From the NCBI GenBank assembly GCA_035295165.1, contig DATGJN010000016.1, positions 1 to 49,581 on the forward strand: a stretch of 49,581 bases of DNA. The letters are read 5' to 3'. The notes under the pieces were generated by a model. That model saw only the letters and a program-made list of their open reading frames with translations, did not search any database and was not told the DNA's origin. Positions within the stretch are counted from its first letter, which is position 1; each line of letters begins with the position of its first letter. The position numbers were made by a program, and so were the translations under genes. Positions 42,175 through 49,581 of the stretch are shown one piece after another. This DNA comes from a bacterium (GTDB lineage Bacteria > Sysuimicrobiota > Sysuimicrobiia > Sysuimicrobiales > Segetimicrobiaceae).

Positions 42175-42325
42175 CAGCTGCCTCGGGGCGCATCGCCGCG
42201 GCGCCGCCGGAGTTCCGCCGCGGGCAAGGGTTTTTTTGCGCCGTCACCCAAGAATATCCAACGTGGCTTCGCACCGGACGGCACGCGCCCCATCCTCGAA
42301 CGCTCAGCGCCGCCCGCGTGGACGG

Positions 42326-42847
42326 GTGCGCCCGATCGTCAAGCTCGGCACGCCGGACGGCGCGGTGCTGCGCACGCGCAGCCGCCCCGTCGGGTCCGTG
42401 GGGGCCGTGGTGCGGGCATTGATCTCAGACCTGATCGCGACGATGCGACGCGCCCAGGGGGTCGGTCTCGCGGCCCCGCAAGTCGGCGTGCGGCTCCGGG
42501 TCCTCGTGGCTGACCCCGGCACCGGGCCCATCGCCCTCGTGAACCCTCGCATGCGTCGCCGCTGGGGCACCCAGATCGGCCCCGAGGGCTGTCTGAGCGT
42601 TCCGGGCGTTCTGTACAATGTCCCGCGCGCGCTCGGCGTGGAGGTCGAGGGCTTCGCCGCGACCGGCCGGCGCATCCTCGTCCGCGGCACGGGATTGCTC
42701 GCGCGGATCCTCCAGCACGAGATCGACCATCTCAACGGGATCATGTTTTTCGACCGGCTTCCCAAGCGGCGAGGCGTTCGGGCCCGCGCGGCGGCGCCCG
42801 CGCGTCGACGCGCGCCTAAGACCGCTGCGGCGCGCCGAAGGAAGTGA
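42326..42847 (+). CDS. def: Peptide deformylase
   Basis: A 173-residue metal hydrolase that removes formyl from new proteins. The three motifs are GVGLAAPQVG (Gln52), EGCLSVPG (Cys89) and LQHEIDHLNG (His131, Glu132, His135). The start is placed at GTG 42326, giving VRPIVKLGTP as relatives begin. Upstream in-frame starts at 42236 (TTG) and 42263 (GTG) would add an Arg-rich leader; none has a good ribosome binding site, so the start is uncertain. The C-terminal about 25 residues are an Arg/Ala-rich tail not needed for the fold. Confidence 0.9.
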   Translation: MRPIVKLGTPDGAVLRTRSRPVGSVGAVVRALISDLIATMRRAQGVGLAAPQVGVRLRVLVADPGTGPIALVNPRMRRRWGTQIGPEGCLSVPGVLYNVPRALGVEVEGFAATGRRILVRGTGLLARILQHEIDHLNGIMFFDRLPKRRGVRARAAAPARRRAPKTAAARRRK

Positions 42848-42851
42848 TGCG

Positions 42852-43274
42852 GTGGCGGAGTGGCGTTACTTCAGCGTGGGCGAGGCGGTCGCGCTCCTGC
42901 CCCGCTTGCGTGAGATGCTGGACGCGCTGCGCCGGATCCGAGACCAGACGATCCTGAAGCGGGCTCAGCTCGACCTGCTGTGGCAGCGGTTGGACCGGGG
43001 CGAGGCCCTGCTCGGCGCGCTCGGCGAGGCCCAGCAGGAGCTGGATAATCTGGGCGCCCGCGTCGCGGCCGTGGCCGCGGACGTCGAGGCGACGGGGTGT
43101 ATTCTGCGCGACGTTGATCGGGGGCTCGTCGACTTTGCGTTCCGTTCGCGAGGCGGCGGGACCGTGTTTCTGTGCTGGCACCTCGGTGAGCCCACGATCG
43201 CGCACTGGCACGGCGTGGACGAGGGGTACGCGGGCCGCCGGCCGATCTCTGACCTCCCCCTCGACGAGGCGTAG
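42852..43274 (+). CDS. DUF2203 family protein
   Basis: A 140-residue protein of the DUF2203 family, function unknown. It begins with AEWRYFSVGEAVALLPRLREML, has a long helical middle (about 20-95, likely coiled coil) and ends with the family block VDFAFRSRGGGTVFLCWHLGE then IAHWHGVDEGYAGRRPIS. The start is GTG at 42852 behind GGAAG, four bases after the deformylase stop, so the two are likely cotranscribed. No catalytic motif is evident. Confidence 0.85.
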   Translation: MAEWRYFSVGEAVALLPRLREMLDALRRIRDQTILKRAQLDLLWQRLDRGEALLGALGEAQQELDNLGARVAAVAADVEATGCILRDVDRGLVDFAFRSRGGGTVFLCWHLGEPTIAHWHGVDEGYAGRRPISDLPLDEA

Positions 43275-43368
43275 GGGAGCGCGGCATGCCGTCGTACTCT
43301 CGGTCGGTCCCATGGCTGCGGGATGGCAGATGTCGGCCCCCGGCGTTTTCGGGGTAGGAGGGAACACC

Positions 43369-44766
43369 ATGGAGCACTCCTTTGATCTGGTGGTCATCGG
43401 CGGCGGGCCGGCGGGGTACGTCGGTGCGATCCGCGCGACGCAGCTCGGCCTGCGGACCGCGATCGTGGAGCGGGAGAAGGTCGGCGGTACGTGTCTCCAC
43501 GTCGGCTGCATTCCCACGAAGGTCCTGCTGCACACCGCGGAACTGCTCGAGGAGATGCGCGGCGCAAGCGAGATGGGGATCGTCGCGGACGGCGTGCGGC
43601 TGGACTACGGGTTGGTGCAGAAGCGAAAGGACCGCGTCGTCACCACGAACTTTCGCGGCGTGGAGTACCTCATGCGGAAGCACAAGATCGCTGTGTTCTC
43701 CGGGGAGGGGCGCCTCGGCTCCCCGACCCGCGTGCACGTCTCGGCGAGCGACGGTTCCGAGACGGATCTGGATGCGCGACACGTCCTGGTTGCCACGGGC
43801 TCGCGTCCCCGAAGCCTCCCGGGTGTGCAGATCGACAACGATCGGATCCTGGACAGCACGGGCGCGCTGCGACTCCCCTCGGTGCCCCGGTCCGTGGCGA
43901 TTTTGGGAGCCGGGGCGGTCGGCACCGAGTTCGCCAGCGTGTTCGCCGCGTTCGGTGCCGAGGTGACGCTGGTGGAGTTGCTGCCCTCCGTGCTTCCGCT
44001 GGAGGACGAGGAGGTCTCGGCGGTCGTCGCCAAAGCGCTCGAGCGTCGCGGGGTCAAGGTGCGGACCGGCACGGCCGTGACCGGCGCGGCCGCCGCGGGC
44101 GGCGGGGTGCGGGTGATGATGCGGGCAGGGGACGGTCCGGAGGAGTCCGTGGAGACCGAGTACGTGCTCGTGGCCGTCGGGCGCGCGCCGATCACAGAAG
44201 GCGTCGGGCTCGACGCGGTCGGGGTCGCCGTCGGCCGCGGCGGGATCACGGTCGACGCGCAGATGCGGACATCGGTGCCGTCGATCTACGCGGCCGGTGA
44301 CGTCGTCGGCGGCCTGTTGCTCGCCCACGTGGCGTCGGCCGAGGCCGAGGTGGCCGTCGAAGCGATCGCCGGACACGCCCCGCGGCCGGTCGATCCATTG
44401 CTCATGCCGCGCGCCACGTACTCGATCCCCCAAGTGGCGAGTGTCGGTCTGACGGAGAAGCAGGCGCGTGACGGAGGGCACGATGTGGCGGTGGGGCGGT
44501 TCCCGTTCACCGCGAACGCGCGGGCCACGATCCTGGGGTCCCGGGACGGATTGGTCAAGATCGTCGCGGACCGGGCCCTGGGCGAGATCCTGGGCGTGCA
44601 CCTCGTCGGTCCGCATGTCACGGAGTTGCTGCCCGAGGGCGTGCTGGGGCGGGCCCTGGAGGCGACGGTCGTCGAGATCGGCCAGGCGGTCCACGCGCAT
44701 CCGACGCTCTCCGAGGCCGTCCGCGAAGCCGCGCTCGGGGCGCTGGGCCGTGCGATTCACGGGTGA
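43369..44766 (+). CDS. lpdA: Dihydrolipoyl dehydrogenase (E3)
   Basis: A 465-residue flavoprotein that reoxidises lipoamide on E2. FAD is bound at VVIGGGPAGYVGAIRA; the redox disulfide is Cys42-Cys47 (GGTCLHVGCIPTK). NAD is bound at AILGAGAVGTEFAS, and IYAAGDVVGG and the C-terminal VHAHPTLSEA with the catalytic His complete the family pattern. The start is ATG at 43369 with GGAGGG upstream. It heads the 2-oxoacid dehydrogenase operon E3-E1alpha-E1beta-E2-lipA. Confidence 0.95.
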   Translation: MEHSFDLVVIGGGPAGYVGAIRATQLGLRTAIVEREKVGGTCLHVGCIPTKVLLHTAELLEEMRGASEMGIVADGVRLDYGLVQKRKDRVVTTNFRGVEYLMRKHKIAVFSGEGRLGSPTRVHVSASDGSETDLDARHVLVATGSRPRSLPGVQIDNDRILDSTGALRLPSVPRSVAILGAGAVGTEFASVFAAFGAEVTLVELLPSVLPLEDEEVSAVVAKALERRGVKVRTGTAVTGAAAAGGGVRVMMRAGDGPEESVETEYVLVAVGRAPITEGVGLDAVGVAVGRGGITVDAQMRTSVPSIYAAGDVVGGLLLAHVASAEAEVAVEAIAGHAPRPVDPLLMPRATYSIPQVASVGLTEKQARDGGHDVAVGRFPFTANARATILGSRDGLVKIVADRALGEILGVHLVGPHVTELLPEGVLGRALEATVVEIGQAVHAHPTLSEAVREAALGALGRAIHG

Positions 44767-44896
44767 GTCCCTGCTGCGCCGCATCCTTTGGGCACGCGAT
44801 TCGGCCGGGGAGGAGGGTCCCGGCGGGGTGCGGAACCTGTGAGGGGGTCGCCGTGACGGCTCGGAGGGCGCAGCTCGTTCGGAGAGGAGAGGCCGC

Positions 44897-45949
44897 GTGA
44901 GCGCGAAAGAGGCCAGGGCGGTAAAGGCCCGCGATGAGCGCACGCCGAAGGCCCTGGGCGTCTCCGACCAGGATCTTCTACAGATGTATTATTTCGTCCG
45001 CCTCGCCCGCGCCGTGGATGAGCGGATGTGGGCGTTGCAGCGGTCCGGCCAGGCCGCGTTCGTCATCTCCGGCCAAGGGCACGAGGGCGCCCAGGTCGGG
45101 GTGGTGTCCGCGCTCGACCGCGAGAAGGACTGGCTGGTGCCGTTCTACCGATCGGTCGCGGCGGTGCTGGTCAAGGGGATGCCTCCCGCCGAGATCTTTC
45201 TGATCCAGCTCAGCAAGGCCACCGATCCGAGCAGCGGTGGCCGGCAGATGCCCGGGCACTACGGGCACTCCGGCCACAAGATTTTGTCCACGAGCAGCCC
45301 CGTCACGACCCAGCTCCTGCACGCCGACGGGATCGCCTACGCGGCGAAGGTGCGCCGCACCGGCGAGATCTGCGTCACCGAGGTCGGCGAGGGATCCACG
45401 AGCGAGGGGGACTTCCACGAGGCGCTCAATTTCGCCGCGATCCACAAGCTCGGCGTCGTGTTCGTCGTGGAGAACAACGGGTACGCCATCTCCGTGCCCG
45501 TGGCGAAGCAGATGGCCGTTCCGAATGTCTCCGCGCGCGCGGTCGGATACGGCATGCCCGGCGTCACCGTGGACGGTAGCCACGTCCTCGAGGTGTACGC
45601 CGCGGCCCGCGAGGCGGTCGCGCGCGCACGCCGCGGCGAGGGTCCCACGCTGCTCGAGGTCAAGGTGCCCCGCCTCACGGCGCACAGCAGCGACGATCGA
45701 CAGGAGAAGTACCGCTCCGCGGACGAGATCGCCCATACGAAGGAACAGGACTCCGTGCACGTCTTCACCGAGGAACTGCGGGCGTGGGGCGTGCTGAGCG
45801 AGGCGCGCGAGGCCGAGATCGCCGACCGGGTCCGGCGGGACGTCGATCTCGGCACCGAGATTGCGGAGGCGGCGCCCGTGGTGGACCCGGCCACCGCAAC
45901 CCGCTACGTGTACTACGAACACGACACGCCTCCCGGCCGGGGTCGCTGA
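44897..45949 (+). CDS. 2-oxoacid dehydrogenase E1 alpha subunit
   Basis: A 350-residue thiamine diphosphate-binding subunit. The cofactor motif runs from GEGSTSEGDFHEALNFA to VVENNGYAIS; the first residues are GEG rather than the commoner GDG, as in some Bacillus branched-chain enzymes. PFYRSVAAVLVKGM, GGRQMPGHYGH and AHSSDDRQEKYRS favour the branched-chain 2-oxoacid group over pyruvate, though substrate is not decidable by eye. The start is GTG at 44897 behind GGAGAGGAG. It pairs with the E1 beta gene two bases downstream. Confidence 0.9.
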   Translation: MSAKEARAVKARDERTPKALGVSDQDLLQMYYFVRLARAVDERMWALQRSGQAAFVISGQGHEGAQVGVVSALDREKDWLVPFYRSVAAVLVKGMPPAEIFLIQLSKATDPSSGGRQMPGHYGHSGHKILSTSSPVTTQLLHADGIAYAAKVRRTGEICVTEVGEGSTSEGDFHEALNFAAIHKLGVVFVVENNGYAISVPVAKQMAVPNVSARAVGYGMPGVTVDGSHVLEVYAAAREAVARARRGEGPTLLEVKVPRLTAHSSDDRQEKYRSADEIAHTKEQDSVHVFTEELRAWGVLSEAREAEIADRVRRDVDLGTEIAEAAPVVDPATATRYVYYEHDTPPGRGR

Positions 45950-45951
45950 CC

Positions 45952-46935
45952 GTGTCCGACAAGCGCTACCTCGACGCGATCCACGATGCGCTGCACGAAG
46001 AGCTGGCGCGCGACGAGCGCGTCATCGTATTGGGCGAGGACGTCGGCCGCAAGGGCGGCGTGTTCGGCGTCACCGACGGGTTGTTTGAGGCGTTCGGCGG
46101 GGACCGCGTGCTCGACACGCCGCTCGCCGAGTCGATGATCATCGGCGTCTCGGTCGGCATGGCCGCCAACGGTCTGATCCCCGTCCCCGAGATCCAGTTC
46201 GCCGATTTCATCCACCCCGCGTTCGACCAGATCCTGAGCGAGGTCGCCCGCATGCGGTACCGGTCGAACAACGACTACGGGTGTCCGATGACGATCCGGG
46301 TGCCGTACGGTGGCGGCGTGCACGGTGCGCTGTACCACTCGCAGTCGATCGAGGCGTTCTACGCCCACATTCCAGGGCTCAAGGTCGTCACCCCGTACAC
46401 GCCGGCGGACGCCAAGGGGTTGCTCAAGGCGGCGATCCGCGACCACGATCCGGTGCTGTACCTGGAGCACAAGAAGTTGTACCGATTGATCCATGGCGAC
46501 GTCCCGGACGGGGATGTGACCGTGCCGATCGGCCCCGCCGTCGTGCGGCGCGCCGGTCGCGACGTGAGCATCTTCGCGTACGGCCTGATGGTGCACGAGG
46601 CGCTCGGCGCCGCCGAGCGCCTGAGCGGTGAGGGCGTCGAGGCGGAGGTGGTCGATCTTCGTACGCTCCGGCCGCTCGATACGCGCACGATCCTCGACTC
46701 GGTGGCGCGCACGAGCCGCGCGCTCGTGGTGCACGAGGACAACCGCTTCGGCGGGTTCGGCGCGGAGATCGTCGCCACCATCGCCGAGGAGGGGTTTCGC
46801 CACCTCGACGCGCCGCCGACCCGGCTCTGCGGCCCGGACGTGCCGGGCGTCCCGTTCGCCCACCCGTTCGAGGAATGGTTCATGCCGAACGCCGACAAGA
46901 TCGCGGCAGCGGCCCGCGCGGTCGTGGCCTACTAG
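45952..46935 (+). CDS. 2-oxoacid dehydrogenase E1 beta subunit
   Basis: A 327-residue transketolase-like beta subunit. Motifs: VIVLGEDVGRKGGVFGVTDGL, DTPLAESMIIGVSVGMA, EIQFADFIHPAFDQI, RVPYGGGVHGALYHSQSIE and the C-terminal VDLRTLRPLD. It completes the thiamine diphosphate site with E1 alpha. The start is GTG at 45952, two bases after the E1 alpha stop, with no separate strong ribosome site, so translation is coupled. Confidence 0.93.
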   Translation: MSDKRYLDAIHDALHEELARDERVIVLGEDVGRKGGVFGVTDGLFEAFGGDRVLDTPLAESMIIGVSVGMAANGLIPVPEIQFADFIHPAFDQILSEVARMRYRSNNDYGCPMTIRVPYGGGVHGALYHSQSIEAFYAHIPGLKVVTPYTPADAKGLLKAAIRDHDPVLYLEHKKLYRLIHGDVPDGDVTVPIGPAVVRRAGRDVSIFAYGLMVHEALGAAERLSGEGVEAEVVDLRTLRPLDTRTILDSVARTSRALVVHEDNRFGGFGAEIVATIAEEGFRHLDAPPTRLCGPDVPGVPFAHPFEEWFMPNADKIAAAARAVVAY

Positions 46936-46971
46936 GTCTGTAGCCGTCCGGGTCGCGCAGAGGAGTCCCAC

Positions 46972-48297
46972 ATGCCGACGGAAGTCAAGATGCCGCAGTT
47001 GGGCGAAAGCGTGCACGAGGGCACGATCGGCAAGTGGCTGAAGCTGCCCGGAGACCGCGTGGCGAAGTACGAGCCGCTCGTCGAGGTGATCACCGACAAG
47101 GTCAACGTCGAGATGCCGTCCCCGCTCGCGGGCGTGCTCGGACAGATCCTGGTCGAGGAAGGCAAGACCGTCGCGGCCGGCACGCCGATCGCGCTGATCG
47201 ACGAGGCGGGCGCCCAGGCGGCGAGGGCCGGCGTCTCGCTACCGGCCGCCGCGACCGCCGCCCCCGCGGGAACCGGCGTCCCGGTGATGTCGGGCGACGG
47301 GCGGACCGCGGTCCAGGGTCAGTCCGCGCGCGGAGGCGGGCCGCGTCTCTCCCCCTTGGTCCGCCGGCTCGCGGAGGAGCACCATCTGCCGATCGAAGAG
47401 CTGGAGACGATCCGGGGCACGGGCACCGGCGGGCGCGTGACGAAGGACGACGTGCTCCGCCACCTTGAGTCGCGGGGGTCGGCGACGCCGGTCGCGGCGG
47501 AGGCCACCGCGCCGGCGCCGGCCCCGGGCGAGCCCGGTGTGGCCGGCGGCCCGTTCTCGGCGCCCGCAGGGAAGGTCGCGCCGGCGCGCGCCCCCGGCGA
47601 CCGCCTCCAGCCGCTCTCGATCCTTCGGCGGGCGATCGCGGACCGCATGTCGCGAAGCGCGCGGGAGATCCCGCACGCCTACGGTGCCGTGGAAGTGGAC
47701 GTGACGGGGCTCGTGCGCCATCGCGACGCCCACAAGTCCGCGTGGCGGACCCGCGAGGGCGTGAACATCACGCTTACCGCGTTCGTCGTGCGCGCGGTGA
47801 CGCGGGCGCTGCGGGCGTACCCGCTCGTGAACTCGACGTTCACGCCGGAGGGGATCCTCGTCAAGCAGGCGATCCACGTGGGCGTCGGCGTCGCGGTCAC
47901 AGACGGGCTGATCGTGCCGGTGATCAAGCACGCCGATCAACGCAGCGTCGTCGGCATCGCCCGGGAAATCGACGCGCTCGCCGGCCGCGCGCGCCAAGGC
48001 AAGCTCGCGCCGGACGACATCGCCGGCGGCACGTTCACGATCACCAACGCGGGGGTGTACGGCTCGATCTACTCGATGCCGATCATCAACCATCCGCAGG
48101 CGGCGATCCTGTCGACCGACGCGGTCGTGCGGCGCCCGGCGGTCGTGGGGGAGGGGATCGCGATCCGCGACGTCATGAACGTCGGCATCGGCTTCGACCA
48201 TCGGGTGTTCGACGGGGCGCTGGCGTTGCAGTTCCTCACGCACATCAAGCGGCAGCTCGAGGAGTTTTCGCCGGTGGGAGAGTCCGCGGAGTTCTGA
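46972..48297 (+). CDS. 2-oxoacid dehydrogenase E2 acyltransferase
   Basis: A 441-residue E2 core protein. One lipoyl domain (1-80) has the lipoylated Lys43 in VITDKVNVEMPS. After an Ala/Pro/Gly linker comes the E1/E3-binding domain (about 121-165, SPLVRRLAEEHHLPIEE and GTGTGGRVTKDDVLRHL), then a second linker and the catalytic domain from about 210, with His410 and Asp414 in FDHRVFDGA. The start is ATG at 46972 behind AGAGGAG. The lipoyl group would be made by LipA, encoded next. Confidence 0.94.
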   Translation: MPTEVKMPQLGESVHEGTIGKWLKLPGDRVAKYEPLVEVITDKVNVEMPSPLAGVLGQILVEEGKTVAAGTPIALIDEAGAQAARAGVSLPAAATAAPAGTGVPVMSGDGRTAVQGQSARGGGPRLSPLVRRLAEEHHLPIEELETIRGTGTGGRVTKDDVLRHLESRGSATPVAAEATAPAPAPGEPGVAGGPFSAPAGKVAPARAPGDRLQPLSILRRAIADRMSRSAREIPHAYGAVEVDVTGLVRHRDAHKSAWRTREGVNITLTAFVVRAVTRALRAYPLVNSTFTPEGILVKQAIHVGVGVAVTDGLIVPVIKHADQRSVVGIAREIDALAGRARQGKLAPDDIAGGTFTITNAGVYGSIYSMPIINHPQAAILSTDAVVRRPAVVGEGIAIRDVMNVGIGFDHRVFDGALALQFLTHIKRQLEEFSPVGESAEF

Positions 48298-48354
48298 GTC
48301 ATCGGGCGGGCCGCCGGCCCGACGATCCGCCCGATCGGACAAAAGGGGTGAACG

Positions 48355-49218
48355 ATGGGCGTTGAACGACGGCCGGAGTGGCTGAAGGTCAAGCTGCCGA
48401 GCGGCCCTAATTTCCGCGACCTGGTCGGGATCATGCGCACCCAGGCGCTGCATACCGTGTGCGAAGAAGCACGGTGTCCCAACATCGGCGACTGCTGGGA
48501 GCGAAAGACAGCAACGTTTCTGATCCTCGGGAACGTCTGCACGCGGCACTGTGCGTACTGCGCGATCGCCCACGGGCTCCCGACCGAGCTCGACGTGCAG
48601 GAGCCCGAGCGTGTCGCCGACGTCGTCGCCAGGATGAAGCTCCGGCACGTCGTGGTCACGTCCGTGGACCGGGACGATCTGCGCGACGGCGGGGCCGGGA
48701 TGTTTGCTCGAACGATCCGGCTGATCCGCGAGCGCGCCTCGGGGTGTTCCGTCGAGGTGCTGATTCCGGATTTCAAAGGCGACGCGGAGCCGCTCCGCAC
48801 CGTGCTCGCGGCCGAGCCGGACATCCTCAACCACAACATCGAGACCGTGCCGCGTCTGTTTCGGGACGTCCGGCGGGGCGGCAACTACCGTCGCTCGCTT
48901 GCGCTGCTCGAGCGCGCCAAGGCCTGGGGGCGCCGGGGGTTGACGAAAAGCGGCATGATGGTCGGCCTCGGCGAGGCGAGGGAGGAGATCCTCGGCACGA
49001 TGCGGGATCTACGCGCCGTATCCTGCGACATCCTGACGATCGGCCAGTATCTCAGCCCAGGCAAGGACTACGCGCCGATCGCGCGCTACTACCACCCCGA
49101 CGAGTTCGCGGCGCTCAAGGCCGAGGGGCTTGCGATGGGATTCCGCCACGTTGAGTCGGGTCCGCTCGTGCGCAGCAGCTACCACGCGGACGAGCAGGCG
49201 GTAGCCGCCGCGACATAA
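48355..49218 (+). CDS. lipA: Lipoyl synthase
   Basis: A 287-residue radical SAM enzyme that inserts two sulfurs into octanoyl groups on E2. The auxiliary cluster cysteines are Cys36, Cys41 and Cys47 (VCEEARCPNIGDCW). The SAM cluster is Cys62, Cys66 and Cys69 (CTRHCAYC). The C-terminal RSSYHADEQ carries the Ser ligand to the auxiliary cluster. The start is ATG at 48355 behind AAGGGGTGA, 57 bp after E2. Being in the operon of its protein substrate makes functional sense. No lipB is seen. Confidence 0.97.
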   Translation: MGVERRPEWLKVKLPSGPNFRDLVGIMRTQALHTVCEEARCPNIGDCWERKTATFLILGNVCTRHCAYCAIAHGLPTELDVQEPERVADVVARMKLRHVVVTSVDRDDLRDGGAGMFARTIRLIRERASGCSVEVLIPDFKGDAEPLRTVLAAEPDILNHNIETVPRLFRDVRRGGNYRRSLALLERAKAWGRRGLTKSGMMVGLGEAREEILGTMRDLRAVSCDILTIGQYLSPGKDYAPIARYYHPDEFAALKAEGLAMGFRHVESGPLVRSSYHADEQAVAAAT

Positions 49219-49299
49219 CGCCCGACCGGGCGCGTTCCCCCTCCGGGAAGAGACAGCGGTCCTCCCGACGTTCACGCAGGAGAGCCTGTTTGTGCCTTC

Positions 49300-49329
49300 T
49301 TGACAGCCTACGGGAACGGGCTCTATCGT
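49300..49329 (+). promoter_or_regulatory. Promoter of the thiF/moeB-like gene
   Basis: TTGACA at 49300-49305, an 18-base spacer and TATCGT at 49324-49329 (4 of 6). It lies 42 bp before the next gene and 81 bp after lipA, so a new transcription unit begins here. Confidence 0.55.
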
Positions 49330-49370
49330 AGGGGCTATCGCGGCCGAGGGCCGATACCACGGAGGAACCG

Positions 49371-49581
49371 ATGGCGACGACGGGGACCGAGCAGGCGCGA
49401 ACGACACCTCCGGTGCTGAGCGCGACACAAATGGAGCGCTACGCCCGCCAGTTGATTCTCGAAGAGGTGGGCATCGCCGGTCAGGCCCGCCTGCTGAACA
49501 GCAAGGTGCTCGCGATCGGCGCGGGCGGACTGGGTTCGCCGGTGGCGCTGTACCTCGCGGCAGCTGGAGTCGGTACGATCG
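49371..49581 (+). CDS. ThiF/MoeB-family adenylyltransferase, 3' truncated by window edge
   Basis: The first 70 residues of an E1-like activating enzyme. MERYARQLILEEVGIAGQARL is typical of MoeB/ThiF N-termini and is followed by the nucleotide-binding loop VLAIGAGGLGSPVALYLAAAGVG. Such enzymes adenylate the C-terminus of ThiS/MoaD-like sulfur carriers. The start is ATG at 49371 behind GGAGGAA. The rest lies outside, so MoeB, ThiF or a cysteine-synthesis version cannot be told apart. Confidence 0.88.
   Translation, partial: MATTGTEQARTTPPVLSATQMERYARQLILEEVGIAGQARLLNSKVLAIGAGGLGSPVALYLAAAGVGTI

Overview
The window is about 49.6 kb of GC-rich, densely coding DNA. It has many GTG starts (plus TTG and probably CTG), strong GGAGG-type ribosome binding sites and frequent 4-bp ATGA/GTGA overlaps. 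A porin with an SLH domain, a coiled coil and a beta-barrel ending in Phe points to an outer membrane of the kind found in diderm Terrabacteria. Other markers are a PASTA Ser/Thr kinase, a sufCBD-Rieske-SU operon and a muropeptide recycling operon. An uncultured high-GC Terrabacteria lineage would fit, but that placement is inference. I saw no rRNA or tRNA gene, CRISPR array, insertion sequence or phage gene.

Layout. 1-5.4 kb: the 3' part of a glycine-rich repeat protein, a proteasome-like Ntn hydrolase, the SLH porin and an S9 peptidase. 5.5-10.6 kb: a Ugp-like set (glycerophosphodiester phosphodiesterase, two permeases, a Tat-exported binding protein, a PHP phosphoesterase) with no ATPase gene. 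10.7-21.4 kb: a minus-strand operon dppA-dppB-dppC-murQ-anmK-amiE-like-BadF kinase-nanE, preceded by an acetyltransferase gene and lying back to back with nagA. These genes would import muropeptides, strip the peptide, phosphorylate the amino sugars and convert MurNAc-6-P to GlcNAc-6-P and then GlcN-6-P.

21.5-26.3 kb: gltB, preceded by a promoter, a ykkC-family riboswitch aptamer and an overlapping intrinsic terminator. The gene context favours the ppGpp-sensing subtype. 26.3-29.8 kb: a fused nucleotidyltransferase/HEPN protein with lost catalytic residues, then a PASTA kinase, a stand-alone NFU N-terminal domain and a small zincin whose only well-placed start is CTG. 30.0-31.3 kb: a self-regulated-looking tetR gene coupled to pyrE. 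31.4-37.4 kb: the Fe-S assembly operon sufC-sufB-sufD-Rieske-sufS-sufU.

37.5-42.2 kb: four complex I genes in the order nuoB-nuoD-nuoI-nuoC, then a membrane-anchored sulfite-oxidase-family molybdoenzyme. 42.3-43.3 kb: peptide deformylase and a DUF2203 protein. 43.4-49.2 kb: a complete 2-oxoacid dehydrogenase operon (E3, E1 alpha, E1 beta, E2) with lipA, which makes the E2 cofactor. The window ends inside a ThiF/MoeB-type gene with its own promoter. Fe-S supply (suf) next to Fe-S consumers (nuo, lipA, gltB) is a recurring theme.
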